A model generated the notes under the pieces. The model ran no database searches, was not told where the DNA came from, and saw only the letters and a program-made list of their open reading frames with translations. From Clostridia bacterium (GTDB taxonomy: Bacteria > Bacillota > Sulfobacillia > SLMV01), in contig PUMM01000147.1 of NCBI GenBank assembly GCA_003551365.1, positions 1 to 45,124 of the forward strand: a stretch of 45,124 bases of DNA, read 5' to 3'. This document shows positions 8,874 through 17,837 of this stretch, piece by piece. The position numbers were made by a program, and so were the translations under genes. Each line of letters starts with the position of its first letter. The stretch's first letter is position 1.

Positions 8874-9680
8874 ATGATCATTGTGGGTGAAAGACTCAAC
8901 GGTCAGTTTGACGATGTCGGAAGGGCAATTCAGGATCGGGACCCGCGGGTCCTGCACGAGCTGGCGCAGAAACAGGTGGACGCAGGCGCCGATTATCTCG
9001 ACGTGAGCGTGGGCACGGCCGTGGCATCCCGTGACAAGGCCGACGCCATGGCGTGGATGGTCGAGGCCATTCAGGAAGCCACCGATTGCCCGCTGGCAAT
9101 TGACAGTCCGGTGGAGGCGGTCATGCAGGCCGGACTGGAGAAGGCGGAAAATCCGCCCATGATAAATTCCTCCAGCGCCGAGCCGGAGAAGTTGAAAAAG
9201 TACATTGAGATGGCCCAGGAGCACGATGCCGCGCTGGTGGCGTTGACTACCGACAAGGACGGGGTGCCGAACGACATCGCCAAGCGCACCGAACTGGCCG
9301 GCAACATCGTCATGGCCGCCATGGAGGCGGGTTTACCCTTCGATGATCTGTACATCGATCTCGTGGCGCTCCCGGTCAGCGCGACGCAGCAGCAGCCGGG
9401 CATCATGATCGAGGCACTGCGCCAGCTGCAGGGCATAGCCGATCCGTCGCCTCATTTCATCGTGGGCCTGAGCAATGTATCGCAGAGTGCCGCAAAGCGC
9501 AGCCTGATCAACCGGACTTATCTGGTCATGTGCATGGCCAATGGACTGGATGCGGCAATAATGGATCCGCTGGACGATGAGTTGATGGATGCGATGATTA
9601 CGGCGGAGCTGCTGCTGAATCAGCAGATCTACAGCGATTCCTTCCTCTCCGCCTATCGCTCCAGCAAGAGGAGATCCTGA
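8874..9680 (+). CDS. acsE: Methyltetrahydrofolate:corrinoid/iron-sulfur protein methyltransferase (AcsE)
   Basis: Transfers the N5-methyl of methyl-THF to the Co(I) corrinoid of AcsCD, or the reverse. 268 residues, a pterin-binding TIM barrel like MetH's folate domain: GERLNG at the N-terminus, the DAGADYLDVSVG segment (about 40-51), PLAIDSP near 77, MINSSS near 96 and LPVSATQQQPG near 165 match the family's folate-binding strands. I start it at ATG 8874, served by AGGGAGG at 8861-8867; an ATG at 8853 overlaps the acsD stop but has no such site. It completes the carbonyl-branch enzyme set cooS-acsB-acsC-acsD-acsE. Confidence 0.94.
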   Translation: MIIVGERLNGQFDDVGRAIQDRDPRVLHELAQKQVDAGADYLDVSVGTAVASRDKADAMAWMVEAIQEATDCPLAIDSPVEAVMQAGLEKAENPPMINSSSAEPEKLKKYIEMAQEHDAALVALTTDKDGVPNDIAKRTELAGNIVMAAMEAGLPFDDLYIDLVALPVSATQQQPGIMIEALRQLQGIADPSPHFIVGLSNVSQSAAKRSLINRTYLVMCMANGLDAAIMDPLDDELMDAMITAELLLNQQIYSDSFLSAYRSSKRRS

Positions 9681-9777
9681 AACCGGGCCGGATGAGGGAC
9701 AGGACTCTGGCCAAAGTTGCAGAGCAAACCCGGGCAGCCAGCTGTGCGCAAGATGCCGTGCGAGAGGAGTCCTAGCG

Positions 9778-11697
9778 TTGTCGACAAACACCACCTATGC
9801 AGTCACCGTCGCGCCGGACGAAGCGGAGATACAGTGCAGGTCGGGGGACAATCTGCTTGATGTACTGCACCGGGCTGACGTCGACATAGCCAGCTACTGC
9901 GGGGGAGCGGGAACCTGCGGTGGTTGCCGGGTCATCGTAGAGGGGGGAGAGGCCCGCACCGCCCGGGGCGCCACTGTTCAGGAGGGGGATGAATGTCTGG
10001 CCTGCCGGGCGGAAATCGTGGGTGACCTGCAGGTACGCATTCCCGCTGAATCCCGGCGGGCGGACGGCGAAGTGGCCACAGATGAGCCGCGGCACGTACT
10101 GGGCGCCGTCCGACCGGACCGGGAGATCGAGGTTGATCCGTTGTGTCAGGTCACCCCGGTGCAGATGACTCCGCCCTCGCTCGCGGACAACACCAGCGAC
10201 TTTGATCGCACCTGTCGCGCGCTGCAGGAGGCCACCGGGCGGGAGGTCTTTACCGCCTCGCACGGGGCCCTGCGCAGGATGGCCGCTCAGCTGCGGGACA
10301 GCGACTGGGAACCGATTGTTCTCTGGTTGGACCTACAGACGCACGGCGAAATAATTGACCTGCTCTCCCCGGGTGCGGCCGGGGGCGCCTACGGCCTCGC
10401 CATAGACATCGGAACCACCACCGTGGTGGCCGACCTGGTGGATCTCAGAAGTGGTGCATCCCTGGGTCGCGCCGGGGAGTACAATGCCCAGCAGCGGTGC
10501 GGTGAGGATGTGATCTCGCGCATCAACTTCGCCAGCCAGAGAGACGATGGCATCGAGACACTCCGGGAAGCGGTGACCGGCACCATCAACCAGCTGGTCG
10601 CCCAGCTGACCGACGGGGCGGCAGTGTCCGCACGGGAGATACGGGTGGCGGTTTGTGCCGGAAACACCACCATGATTCACACCCTGTATGGTCTGGATCC
10701 CAACAACATCAGACGGCAGCCCTACATACCAACCATAGGAAACGTGCCGCCGCTGCGGGCGTCAGAACTTGGTCTGGATGTGGATCCGGACGCGCGCATC
10801 TTCAGTTTCCCGGCGGTGGGGAGTTTTGTGGGTGGAGACGTCGTGGCCGGGGCGCTGGATTCGCGGCTGACCGAGAGGGAGGACATGACCCTGTTCGTGG
10901 ACATAGGTACCAACGGCGAAATCGTCCTGGCAGCGGCGGGATCGCTGCTGGCCTGTTCGGCCTCTGCCGGTCCCGCTTTCGAGGGAGGGGGAATCTCCTG
11001 CGGCACACGGGCAGTGCCAGGTGCGGTGGAGCGCTTCCGGGTCAGCCCCGGGGGCGATGAAGTATCCTACCGTACCATAGGGGGCGAGGCGCCCGTGGGC
11101 GTCTGCGGTACCGGGCTCATAGACCTCATGCACGCCCTGCTGCGGGCCGGAGTGATCAACCGGAGTGGTCGTTTCAACACCGAGCTGGAGACGGAGCGTC
11201 TCCGTGCGACGGAGGAAGGTTACCGTTATCTGCTGGTTCCAGCAGAGGAGACGAGGGACGGCAGGGATCTGACCATAGAGACGCCGGACATTCGCACTCT
11301 GCTGCGCTCCAAGGCGGCCATATACGCTGGCATCCGCATGCTGCTTACCAATCTGGCCCTGGACGAGTCGGCGGTCGGTCAGGTGCTCATAGCGGGCGGC
11401 TTCGGGACGCACATCAACCTCGAAGCGGCTGTGGCCATCGGGCTGTTTCCGGACATAGAGCGCGACCGCTTTCAGTTTGTGGGCAACAGTGCACTGCGGG
11501 GTGCACGTGAAGCCCTGCTCTCCCGCCTCTGCATGCGGGAGGCCCGGGAGCTGGCCGGCGGCATGACCTATCTGGAGCTTAGTGCGGACGAACAGGCCGC
11601 AGCCTTCATGGACGAATTCGTTGCGGCGGAGTTTCTCCCGCACACGGAGATGGAACGCTTTCCCTCCGTGGCGGATGATGGTGCGCCAGGGCCGTGA
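9778..11697 (+). CDS. acsV: RACo-type ATP-dependent corrinoid activator (ferredoxin-ASKHA)
   Basis: Reductive activator of the corrinoid protein: uses ATP to return inactive Co(II) to Co(I). 639 residues. An N-terminal plant-type 2Fe-2S ferredoxin domain has C41, C47, C50 and C76. A linker follows, then an ASKHA (actin/Hsp70/sugar kinase) ATPase domain with LAIDIGTTTV near residue 207, GNTTMIH near 299, FVDIGTNGEIVLA near 380 and GGFGTHINLEAA near 540. The start is TTG 9778 behind GAGAGGAG (9762-9769). A 7-base complement of the Shine-Dalgarno region lies at 9701-9707 (see findings). In Carboxydothermus and Moorella the homologue lies in the same acs operon, which supports the call. Confidence 0.9.
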   Translation: MSTNTTYAVTVAPDEAEIQCRSGDNLLDVLHRADVDIASYCGGAGTCGGCRVIVEGGEARTARGATVQEGDECLACRAEIVGDLQVRIPAESRRADGEVATDEPRHVLGAVRPDREIEVDPLCQVTPVQMTPPSLADNTSDFDRTCRALQEATGREVFTASHGALRRMAAQLRDSDWEPIVLWLDLQTHGEIIDLLSPGAAGGAYGLAIDIGTTTVVADLVDLRSGASLGRAGEYNAQQRCGEDVISRINFASQRDDGIETLREAVTGTINQLVAQLTDGAAVSAREIRVAVCAGNTTMIHTLYGLDPNNIRRQPYIPTIGNVPPLRASELGLDVDPDARIFSFPAVGSFVGGDVVAGALDSRLTEREDMTLFVDIGTNGEIVLAAAGSLLACSASAGPAFEGGGISCGTRAVPGAVERFRVSPGGDEVSYRTIGGEAPVGVCGTGLIDLMHALLRAGVINRSGRFNTELETERLRATEEGYRYLLVPAEETRDGRDLTIETPDIRTLLRSKAAIYAGIRMLLTNLALDESAVGQVLIAGGFGTHINLEAAVAIGLFPDIERDRFQFVGNSALRGAREALLSRLCMREARELAGGMTYLELSADEQAAAFMDEFVAAEFLPHTEMERFPSVADDGAPGP

Positions 11698-11709
11698 ATG
11701 GGAGGATAT

Positions 11710-12804
11710 ATGAAAAACCTGTTTGTGACAGCTACTGAGCGGGACGTCGGCAAGACCGCATTCACGGTCGGCCTGCTCTCGCTTTTGCGTGAGGAAATGG
11801 GAGACGTCGGATACATGAAACCAATCGGGCAGCGTTATGTGGTGCAGGATGGCATGAAGGTGGATGAGGATGTCGCAGTGGTCAACTCCATCTTCGACTA
11901 TCCGGATGCCCTTGAGGATATGAGCCCCATTGTGGTCGATCGTGACTTCACGCGCAAGTATCTCGATCTCTCCGGAACAGATGAGCTCACAGAGCGGGTC
12001 AGACGCGGTTTTGATCACATCTCTCGGCGCCACGGTAACGTGATCATGGAAGGTGCCGGCAAATGCAGTGTCGGCGAGTGCTTCGGCCTCTCCAATATGC
12101 AGGCGGCCAAGATGACCGACTCCTCCGTCATCCTGGTGGCGGAGGGAGGAATCGGCAGCACCGTGGACGCCTGCCTCCTGCAGATGGCCTATATGAAGCA
12201 ATATAATGTGGATGTTCGTGGAGTCATCATCAATAAGGTATTCCGAGAGAAATATGACGAAATTGTGGAGGTCACGGCGCGGGGACTGGAGCGCCGGGGG
12301 GTTCCGGTACTGGGAGTGGTGCCGTACGAGCCCGTCCTCTCCTATCCCACCCTGCAGATTATCATGGACGAGCTCGACGTGCGCAGGCTCACCCTGCAGG
12401 ATCAGCCCGATGTGGACAAAAACATCGGCCGGATAGTGGTCGGGGCGATGAAGCCACACCACGCTCTCAACTACATCCGCGAGGGCGAACTGCTGATCAC
12501 CGGCGGCGATCGTGGGGACATCCTGATCTCCGTGCTGTGCCGCAGCGCCATGTCTCTGCACGACGACACGGGATTCGCCGTAGTGGGAATCCTGGTGACG
12601 GGGGGGATGGAGCCGCACCAGTCCATTCTGGACGTCGCTGAACGGCTGGGCATCCTGGTCCTGGCGACGGACATGGATACTTACAACACCGTTGCACGCA
12701 TCAAGAGCATGCGGGTCAAGCTGCGCAAGGGCGACGATGAGAAAGTGGAGGCGCTCGTGCCGCTGATTCGCGATCATGTAGATATCGATCGCATTCTGGG
12801 TTGA
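11710..12804 (+). CDS. BioD/phosphotransacetylase-N-like P-loop protein with DRTGG domain
   Basis: 364 residues. The N-terminal half is a dethiobiotin-synthetase/cobyrinate-synthase-like P-loop domain: VTATERDVGKTAFTVG (residues 5-20) with the GKT loop. The later part, after about residue 210, holds a DRTGG-like region (ITGGDRGD, then VGILVTGG) as in the N-terminal extension of some phosphotransacetylases. It lacks the phosphotransacetylase catalytic domain, so it is not Pta itself. I start at ATG 11710 behind GGAGG; the ATG at 11698 would place the Shine-Dalgarno inside the gene. It is the last gene before the Hdr block. Role unknown; a nucleotide-sensing or cofactor-handling function near acetyl-CoA metabolism is inference. 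Confidence 0.7.
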   Translation: MKNLFVTATERDVGKTAFTVGLLSLLREEMGDVGYMKPIGQRYVVQDGMKVDEDVAVVNSIFDYPDALEDMSPIVVDRDFTRKYLDLSGTDELTERVRRGFDHISRRHGNVIMEGAGKCSVGECFGLSNMQAAKMTDSSVILVAEGGIGSTVDACLLQMAYMKQYNVDVRGVIINKVFREKYDEIVEVTARGLERRGVPVLGVVPYEPVLSYPTLQIIMDELDVRRLTLQDQPDVDKNIGRIVVGAMKPHHALNYIREGELLITGGDRGDILISVLCRSAMSLHDDTGFAVVGILVTGGMEPHQSILDVAERLGILVLATDMDTYNTVARIKSMRVKLRKGDDEKVEALVPLIRDHVDIDRILG

Positions 12805-12877
12805 AGCAAACATCAATGCCAGCGGACACACCGCTCTCCGGAGGCGGCGGTGGATGTTCCGTGGAGGAGGTGCAACG

Positions 12878-14119
12878 ATGCATGAATCTGTAGCAGTACT
12901 TGGCGCGGGCCCGGCCGGCCTGGCAGCTGCGCTGGAGTTGGCTGACAGCGGGGTGCCCACGCTCCTGCTGGAGCGAGATCTGCGGGTCGGGGGACGGGCC
13001 GCTGAATATACCTGCAAGGCCGGATCAGAGTGCGCGCGTTGTAACGTGTGTCTGGTGAGCGACCTCACTGACCGCGTGCGGGCGCACCAGCTGATCGAGC
13101 CCCACTTTGGAGTCCGCCCGCGGGAGCTGCGCGGGGAAGTGGGCAGCTTCCAGCTCAACGCCGACCGCGAGGGGCTCGTCCTGGATCCGGCCCGCTGCAC
13201 GGGGTGCGGACTCTGCGCCAATGAATGTCCGGCGGACGAGAGCCCTCCCGTGTATCCATCCGGCCTGGCCGGGGACCGGACCTACCGTCTGGACCCGGAT
13301 TCCTGTCTGCCCGACTGCCGGGTCTGCGAGGATGCCTGCCCGACCGGAGCCATCGACCTGGGGGCGGGGGAGGAGAGCCTGAGGTTCGATTTCAGCCACC
13401 TCATAGTGGCCACCGGATTTCGACCCTTTCCGGCCGGTACGCTGGCCGAATATGGATATGGAGCCACACCCACAGTGCTGACCGCCAACGACTTGGAGGA
13501 CGGCCTCCGCGCCTGTGGCGACCCGGCAGAGTATCTCGGTGATGCCCGCCGCGTCGCATTTGTGCAGTGTGTGGGGTCGCGCGATGAGCACAACAACAGC
13601 TACTGCTCCGCGGTTTGCTGTGCGTATACCATGCGGCTGGCGCGCCTGCTGCGGGAGGAAGTACCCGATGTGCAACTGACGCTGTACTACATGGATCTGC
13701 AGAGCTTCGGCCGCGGGTGGCCGGAATTTCGCGACCGCTGCCAGGAGCTCGGCATCGAGATGCGCCGTGGAAAGCCCGCATCCATTCAAGAGGGGGCAGA
13801 CGGTGTGGCCATCGTGCAGCGCGAGGACCCCTCCGGCGGACACCTGTGCAGCGAGGATCACGATTTGGTAGTGCTCTCGGTGGGTATCGCGCCCGAGGAG
13901 GATGCGTCCCGCCTGGCCCGCATTTTGCGCCTGACCCGCGACAGGGATGGATTTTTTGCCGTTCAGTCCGATGAGGCCAGCGCAACGGAGACGGACATCC
14001 CCGGGGTGTTCGCTGCGGGTGCGTGCACGGGCCCGGGAGACATTGCCCATTCAATCGCGCACGGGCGCCGCGCAGCCCTGGGAGTAAAATCATCACTTCA
14101 GAAAGGCCGGTCCTCATGA
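12878..14119 (+). CDS. HdrA-like FAD/Fe-S protein 1
   Basis: 413-residue HdrA homologue without the N-terminal extension. FAD-binding G9AGPAG14, then a cysteine-rich loop (CARCNVC near 50-56), a 4Fe-4S motif C107, C110, C113, C117, a second cluster motif C143, C147, C150, C154 with an unusual first gap of three residues, and the HdrA hallmark QCVGSRDE followed by YCSAVCC around residues 228-247. The end gives the FAD-closing GVFAAGACTGPGDIA. It starts at ATG 12878 with GGAGGAGG at 12863-12870. The stop overlaps the next gene by ATGA. As an HdrA it would carry the flavin that splits or joins electron pairs; which complex it belongs to is not shown. Confidence 0.85.
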   Translation: MHESVAVLGAGPAGLAAALELADSGVPTLLLERDLRVGGRAAEYTCKAGSECARCNVCLVSDLTDRVRAHQLIEPHFGVRPRELRGEVGSFQLNADREGLVLDPARCTGCGLCANECPADESPPVYPSGLAGDRTYRLDPDSCLPDCRVCEDACPTGAIDLGAGEESLRFDFSHLIVATGFRPFPAGTLAEYGYGATPTVLTANDLEDGLRACGDPAEYLGDARRVAFVQCVGSRDEHNNSYCSAVCCAYTMRLARLLREEVPDVQLTLYYMDLQSFGRGWPEFRDRCQELGIEMRRGKPASIQEGADGVAIVQREDPSGGHLCSEDHDLVVLSVGIAPEEDASRLARILRLTRDRDGFFAVQSDEASATETDIPGVFAAGACTGPGDIAHSIAHGRRAALGVKSSLQKGRSS

Positions 14120-15786
14120 CAACACACGAGCGACGAGGAGCAATTCTCTGCAGCTGCTGTGGACAGATCGAACTCGACGCAGTACAGGAGACGCTGCGGA
14201 CCTGCGGCATAGCCAGCTGGCAGCATGACCAGCTGTGCAGCGACGATGGAATGGATTTTTTGGCTGACCGGATCTCATCCGCCTCCCTTTGTCGTCTGCT
14301 CATCTGCGCCTGTGCGGACGAGGACAAGGTCAGTGCGTGGCAAAAAACTGCGCGGGTGGAGGGACTGCAGCCGGCCGTGACCAGTGTGCTGGGAATGCGG
14401 GACAGGGATCCCGCATCGTTGCCGCGTGAGGTGCGGGTGGCCGCTGCCTATCAGCAGTGTGCGCTACCCGTGGCCGTGCAGGATGCGATATCGGTGTCCC
14501 GGGATGTCCTGGTGCTGGGGGGCAGTATCTCCGGTCTCCGGACCGCCCTGCAACTGGCCGAGGGCGGGTACAGAGTTACCATAGCGGACGAAGAGAAGCT
14601 CGGAGACAGAGCTACAGGACACCCGCTGGCCGGACTGGACGAGGACGGTCCGGAAATGCTGCTCGAGCGGGTACGGGAATGCGAGGACATTTATGTTCGC
14701 GCCCCCACCCGCGTGCTTCGGGCCGACGGTCAGGTGGGAAGTTTTTATGTGACATTTTCCGGGCAGAACGGTGAGACAGAGGAGTTTGGGGCCCTGGTGC
14801 TGGCGACCGGCTGTGCGGCGGCCGGGCGCGAGAAATTTCTCGGGGTCGCCACTGGCGCCGAAATTGTGCCGGTAGGACATTTCGCCGCGGCTGTCAGCCG
14901 CGAGGAGGCATTGTCCGTTCCCGGAGCAGGTCGCCCCCATCAGTTGGCCTTCATCGTGCCGCCGGATGCTGCCCGGACCGAAGTCCCCTTCCTGGCCGCG
15001 GCGCGCGCGGCACGGGAGGCGGGCCGCCTGCTGAATGCCGAGATCTACCTGCTGTGCAATGATGCCAAGGTGGCCGCCCCCGGGGGAGAGCGCATGTACC
15101 GGGATCTCCGGGATCGCGGCGTTACGGTGATACGGTTTGATGCCGACAGCATGACCCTGGAGGAGGCGGAGGTTCCCCGCAGCTACACCGATCCGGCCGC
15201 AATGGACCACCCCCTGACACTCCGCTTCACCGGAGAGGTGCTGGAGGGTGCGGGAGGCGATACTGCCTGGGAGCTGGCCCTGGATCGACTTTTTGTCGCC
15301 GACCGTCTGCAGCTGAGCGAGATGGGTGTCCGTCTGGCCGACCTGCTGCAGGTGCGCCGCGCCGATGATGGTTTCCTGGGTGACGACAATGTATACCAGT
15401 TGCCCGCAGGAACCAATCGCCCCGGCATACTGGCCGTGGGGTCAGCCCGACGCCCGGCAACTCCGGCGGCTGCATCCACCGATGCAGCCAATGCCGCATC
15501 CTCCGTGCAAAAGCTTCTGGGTGAGGGAGTCATGAGTGTGGATCACATCGCAGCCGTGGTGCAGAGCGAAGAGTGTGTTCTCTGCCTCACCTGCATCCGA
15601 TCCTGTCCGCACGTGGCCATCTCCATCAGTGCGGAGGATGATGCTGCAAAGGTGCACCGGGAGGCCTGTCGGGGTTGCGGGATATGCGCCGGGGAGTGTC
15701 CGGCGGATGCCATACAGCTGGAAGGATATGCGGATGACAGTTTTGCTGCCGCTCTGGATGCTATGAGGGGAGTGCAGTCATCATGA
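14116..15786 (+). CDS. HdrA-like protein 2, degenerate, with C-terminal 2x[4Fe-4S] ferredoxin domain
   Basis: 556 residues. The N-terminus (CSCCGQIE near residue 12) resembles the thioredoxin-like leader seen in long HdrAs. A Rossmann motif GGSISG around 138 departs from the usual GGGxxG/A. Where other HdrAs have CVGSRDE and YCSxxCC, this one reads FIVPPDAARTEVPFLAAA, so the HdrA-specific Fe-S site appears lost. The C-terminus has two 4Fe-4S motifs, CVLCLTCIRSCP and CRGCGICAGECP. It starts by ATGA overlap with the preceding gene and ends by ATGA overlap with mvhD. It probably acts as an electron-wiring subunit rather than a full bifurcating HdrA; that is inference from the missing residues. 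Confidence 0.78.
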   Translation: MTTHERRGAILCSCCGQIELDAVQETLRTCGIASWQHDQLCSDDGMDFLADRISSASLCRLLICACADEDKVSAWQKTARVEGLQPAVTSVLGMRDRDPASLPREVRVAAAYQQCALPVAVQDAISVSRDVLVLGGSISGLRTALQLAEGGYRVTIADEEKLGDRATGHPLAGLDEDGPEMLLERVRECEDIYVRAPTRVLRADGQVGSFYVTFSGQNGETEEFGALVLATGCAAAGREKFLGVATGAEIVPVGHFAAAVSREEALSVPGAGRPHQLAFIVPPDAARTEVPFLAAARAAREAGRLLNAEIYLLCNDAKVAAPGGERMYRDLRDRGVTVIRFDADSMTLEEAEVPRSYTDPAAMDHPLTLRFTGEVLEGAGGDTAWELALDRLFVADRLQLSEMGVRLADLLQVRRADDGFLGDDNVYQLPAGTNRPGILAVGSARRPATPAAASTDAANAASSVQKLLGEGVMSVDHIAAVVQSEECVLCLTCIRSCPHVAISISAEDDAAKVHREACRGCGICAGECPADAIQLEGYADDSFAAALDAMRGVQSS

Positions 15787-16205
15787 TAGCCGGAGAATCA
15801 CAGAATACAGTCGTCGCATTTTGCTGCGAGAACTCTGCACTACCCGCTCTGGAGGATGCCAGGCATGCCGGAACAGAGATTCCGGGGGTTGTCCAGACCA
15901 TCCGGGTCCCCTGTGCGGGTAAGGTGGAGGAGGATCACATCCTCAAGGCCCTGGAGTCCGGAGCGGAAGGCGTCATAATTCTGGCGTGCCACAAGGACAG
16001 CTGCCAGTACATACAGGGCAACGTCCGCGCTGAGAAGCGGCTCGTGCGCCTGCAGCAGCTGCTGGGCGAGGTGGATCATTCGCCAGAATGCATCCGGTAC
16101 GTAACCGCTGCTCCCTCCGAGGCGGCGCGGGTTGCGCGCCTGCTGCGCTCCTTCGTGCAGGATCTGTCCGGGGTCGATTCCGGGGAGGAGGCGATTGAAC
16201 GATGA
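15783..16205 (+). CDS. mvhD: MvhD-like [2Fe-2S] electron-transfer subunit 1
   Basis: 140 residues, MvhD/HdrD-adaptor family, which passes electrons between a dehydrogenase or hydrogenase module and HdrA. Conserved cysteines C14, C15, C44, C69 and C74 are present, but the third cysteine of the usual FCCxxC is missing: the protein reads FCCENSA, with S18 in that place. The second MvhD in this operon (22775) keeps all six. ATGA overlaps join it to HdrA-like 2 and to metV. It therefore probably belongs with HdrA-like 1/2 and MetV, as in the Moorella metVF-hdr-mvhD cluster. Confidence 0.88.
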   Translation: MIAGESQNTVVAFCCENSALPALEDARHAGTEIPGVVQTIRVPCAGKVEEDHILKALESGAEGVIILACHKDSCQYIQGNVRAEKRLVRLQQLLGEVDHSPECIRYVTAAPSEAARVARLLRSFVQDLSGVDSGEEAIER

Positions 16206-16870
16206 TTGTGGCCGAGCGCAAGGCCATTGGCGATATAGTGCGGATGATTGAAGACGCCCGACGCGTTCTGGTGGTGGGCTGCGGTACCTGCGTCACGGTC
16301 TGTTTGGCAGGTGGAGAGAAGGAGGTAGCCGTTTGCGCCTCCCTGCTTCGCCTGCACGACCGCAACAGAGATGGGGACATGACGGTCGCCGAAACCACCA
16401 TCGAGCGCCAGTGCGAGTGGGAATTTGCCGAGCAGCTGGAGGACATGGCCGCCGACAGCGATGCAATCCTCTCTCTGGCCTGCGGTGCGGGAGTGCAGAC
16501 GCTGGTCGCGCACTTTCCCGATACCCCCGTCCTTCCGGGCCTCAACACCCAGTTCATCGGGATCCCCGAGGAACAGGGCGTGTGGACGGAGCATTGCCTC
16601 GCCTGCGGTGAGTGCGTTCTCGACCGGACGGGCGGCATCTGTCCGGTTGCACGTTGCGCCAAGACCATCCTGAATGGACCGTGTGGGGGATCACAGGACG
16701 GAAAATGCGAGATAGATCCGGAAACGGACTGCGCGTGGCAGCTCATCTTCGATCGACTGAAACGCCTGGGACGGCTGCACGTGCTGGAAGAAATTGAACC
16801 CCCCAAGGACTGGTCCAACAGTTCGGATGGCGGACCCAGGAAGGTGAAGCGAGAGGATATGATCCTATGA
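16202..16870 (+). CDS. metV: MetV, zinc/Fe-S partner of methylenetetrahydrofolate reductase
   Basis: 222 residues, MetV (MTHFR C-terminal-domain-like) family. Cysteine groups: C27, C30, C34, C45 in GCGTCVTVC and following; then C132, C135, C138 in CLACGEC, and further cysteines in GICPVARC and LNGPCGGSQDGKCE, the last being the family hallmark. In acetogens MetV binds MetF and feeds it electrons from other redox subunits rather than from free NAD(P)H. It is coupled to metF by ATGA (16867). No signal peptide or membrane segment. Confidence 0.92.
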   Translation: MIVAERKAIGDIVRMIEDARRVLVVGCGTCVTVCLAGGEKEVAVCASLLRLHDRNRDGDMTVAETTIERQCEWEFAEQLEDMAADSDAILSLACGAGVQTLVAHFPDTPVLPGLNTQFIGIPEEQGVWTEHCLACGECVLDRTGGICPVARCAKTILNGPCGGSQDGKCEIDPETDCAWQLIFDRLKRLGRLHVLEEIEPPKDWSNSSDGGPRKVKREDMIL

Positions 16871-17814
16871 ACGAAATGCCCACCGGCCACACCAACACCA
16901 ATAGCAATCTGGAGCGAGTGCTGGCGGCGGGGGAGTTCGCCGTGTGCGGGGAGTTGGGCCCGCCGCGGAGCGCCGACGCAGAAGTCATCACTGAACACGC
17001 CAGGCATTTTCGCGGCTACGTCGATGCAGTGAACATTACTGACAACCAGACCGCCATAGTGCGTATGTCCAGTATAGCTGCCGGTGTGCTGCTGCGCGAG
17101 ACCGGATTGGAGCCCGTGATCCAGATGACCTGCCGCGATCGTAACCGGCTGGCACAACAGTCCGATCTTCTGGGCGCGGCGGCCCTGGGTCTCAATACCC
17201 TGCTGTGTCTCTCGGGAGACCATCAGGTATTTGGTGATGAGGATAAGGCCCGCAACGTCTACGACATCGATTCGATGCATCTTTTGCAGATGGTGCGCGG
17301 CATGCGGGATGACCGCCAGTTTCTGTCTGGCTCGGATATTGAGGGTGCTGAGCCGCGCTTCTTCGTGGGCGCCGCCGCCAATCCCTTTGCCGATCCCTTT
17401 GAGTTTCGCGTGGTCCGCCTGGCCAAGAAGGTCGCGGCTGGTGCAGAGTTCATTCAGACGCAGGCGGTGTACGATGTGCCGCGCTTTGCCCGCTGGATGG
17501 AGGCGGTGCGCGATCTGGGACTACACGAGAGGGTCAGTATCATGGCCGGACTGGTGCCGCCCAAATCGGCAGGTGCTCTGCGCTACATGAAAAATAATGT
17601 CTCGGGCATGCGGATACCGGATGAGCTGATCCGGCGCATGAGCGGGGCGGAAGACCCGCGGGACGAGGGTATACAGTTGACCGCAGAACTGATTGAACAG
17701 GTACGGGAGATCGAAGGGGTGCGGGGCGTGCACATAATGCCCATCATGTGGGAGTCGGCCCTGCCGGAAATTGTGACGCGCGCCGGTCTGACGCCCCGAC
17801 CGGATCTCGGCTGA
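16867..17814 (+). CDS. metF: Methylenetetrahydrofolate reductase (MetF)
   Basis: Reduces 5,10-methylene-THF to 5-methyl-THF, the last methyl-branch step before AcsE. 315 residues, FAD TIM-barrel of the MTHFR family: FAVCGELGPPR near residue 20, the NITDNQ segment near 57, LLCLSGDHQ near 113, a FIQTQAVYD strand near 195 and MAGLVPPKS near 223. It sits between metV and hdrC, the arrangement expected for a MetFV complex tied to HdrA/MvhD-type electron carriers. In homologous acetogen systems the MetFV reaction is coupled to other redox reactions; the coupling here is inferred from the operon. Confidence 0.94.
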   Translation: MNEMPTGHTNTNSNLERVLAAGEFAVCGELGPPRSADAEVITEHARHFRGYVDAVNITDNQTAIVRMSSIAAGVLLRETGLEPVIQMTCRDRNRLAQQSDLLGAAALGLNTLLCLSGDHQVFGDEDKARNVYDIDSMHLLQMVRGMRDDRQFLSGSDIEGAEPRFFVGAAANPFADPFEFRVVRLAKKVAAGAEFIQTQAVYDVPRFARWMEAVRDLGLHERVSIMAGLVPPKSAGALRYMKNNVSGMRIPDELIRRMSGAEDPRDEGIQLTAELIEQVREIEGVRGVHIMPIMWESALPEIVTRAGLTPRPDLG

Positions 17815-17837
17815 TCTCGATAGGGGGTGCAGTAGAA

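Noticed and set aside
10762-13221. A long uninterrupted minus-strand reading frame of over 800 codons
   Set aside because: It lies antisense to the RACo gene, the DRTGG gene and HdrA-like 1, which have clear motifs and ribosome sites. Its translation is low-complexity and matches no family; it results from high GC and codon bias.
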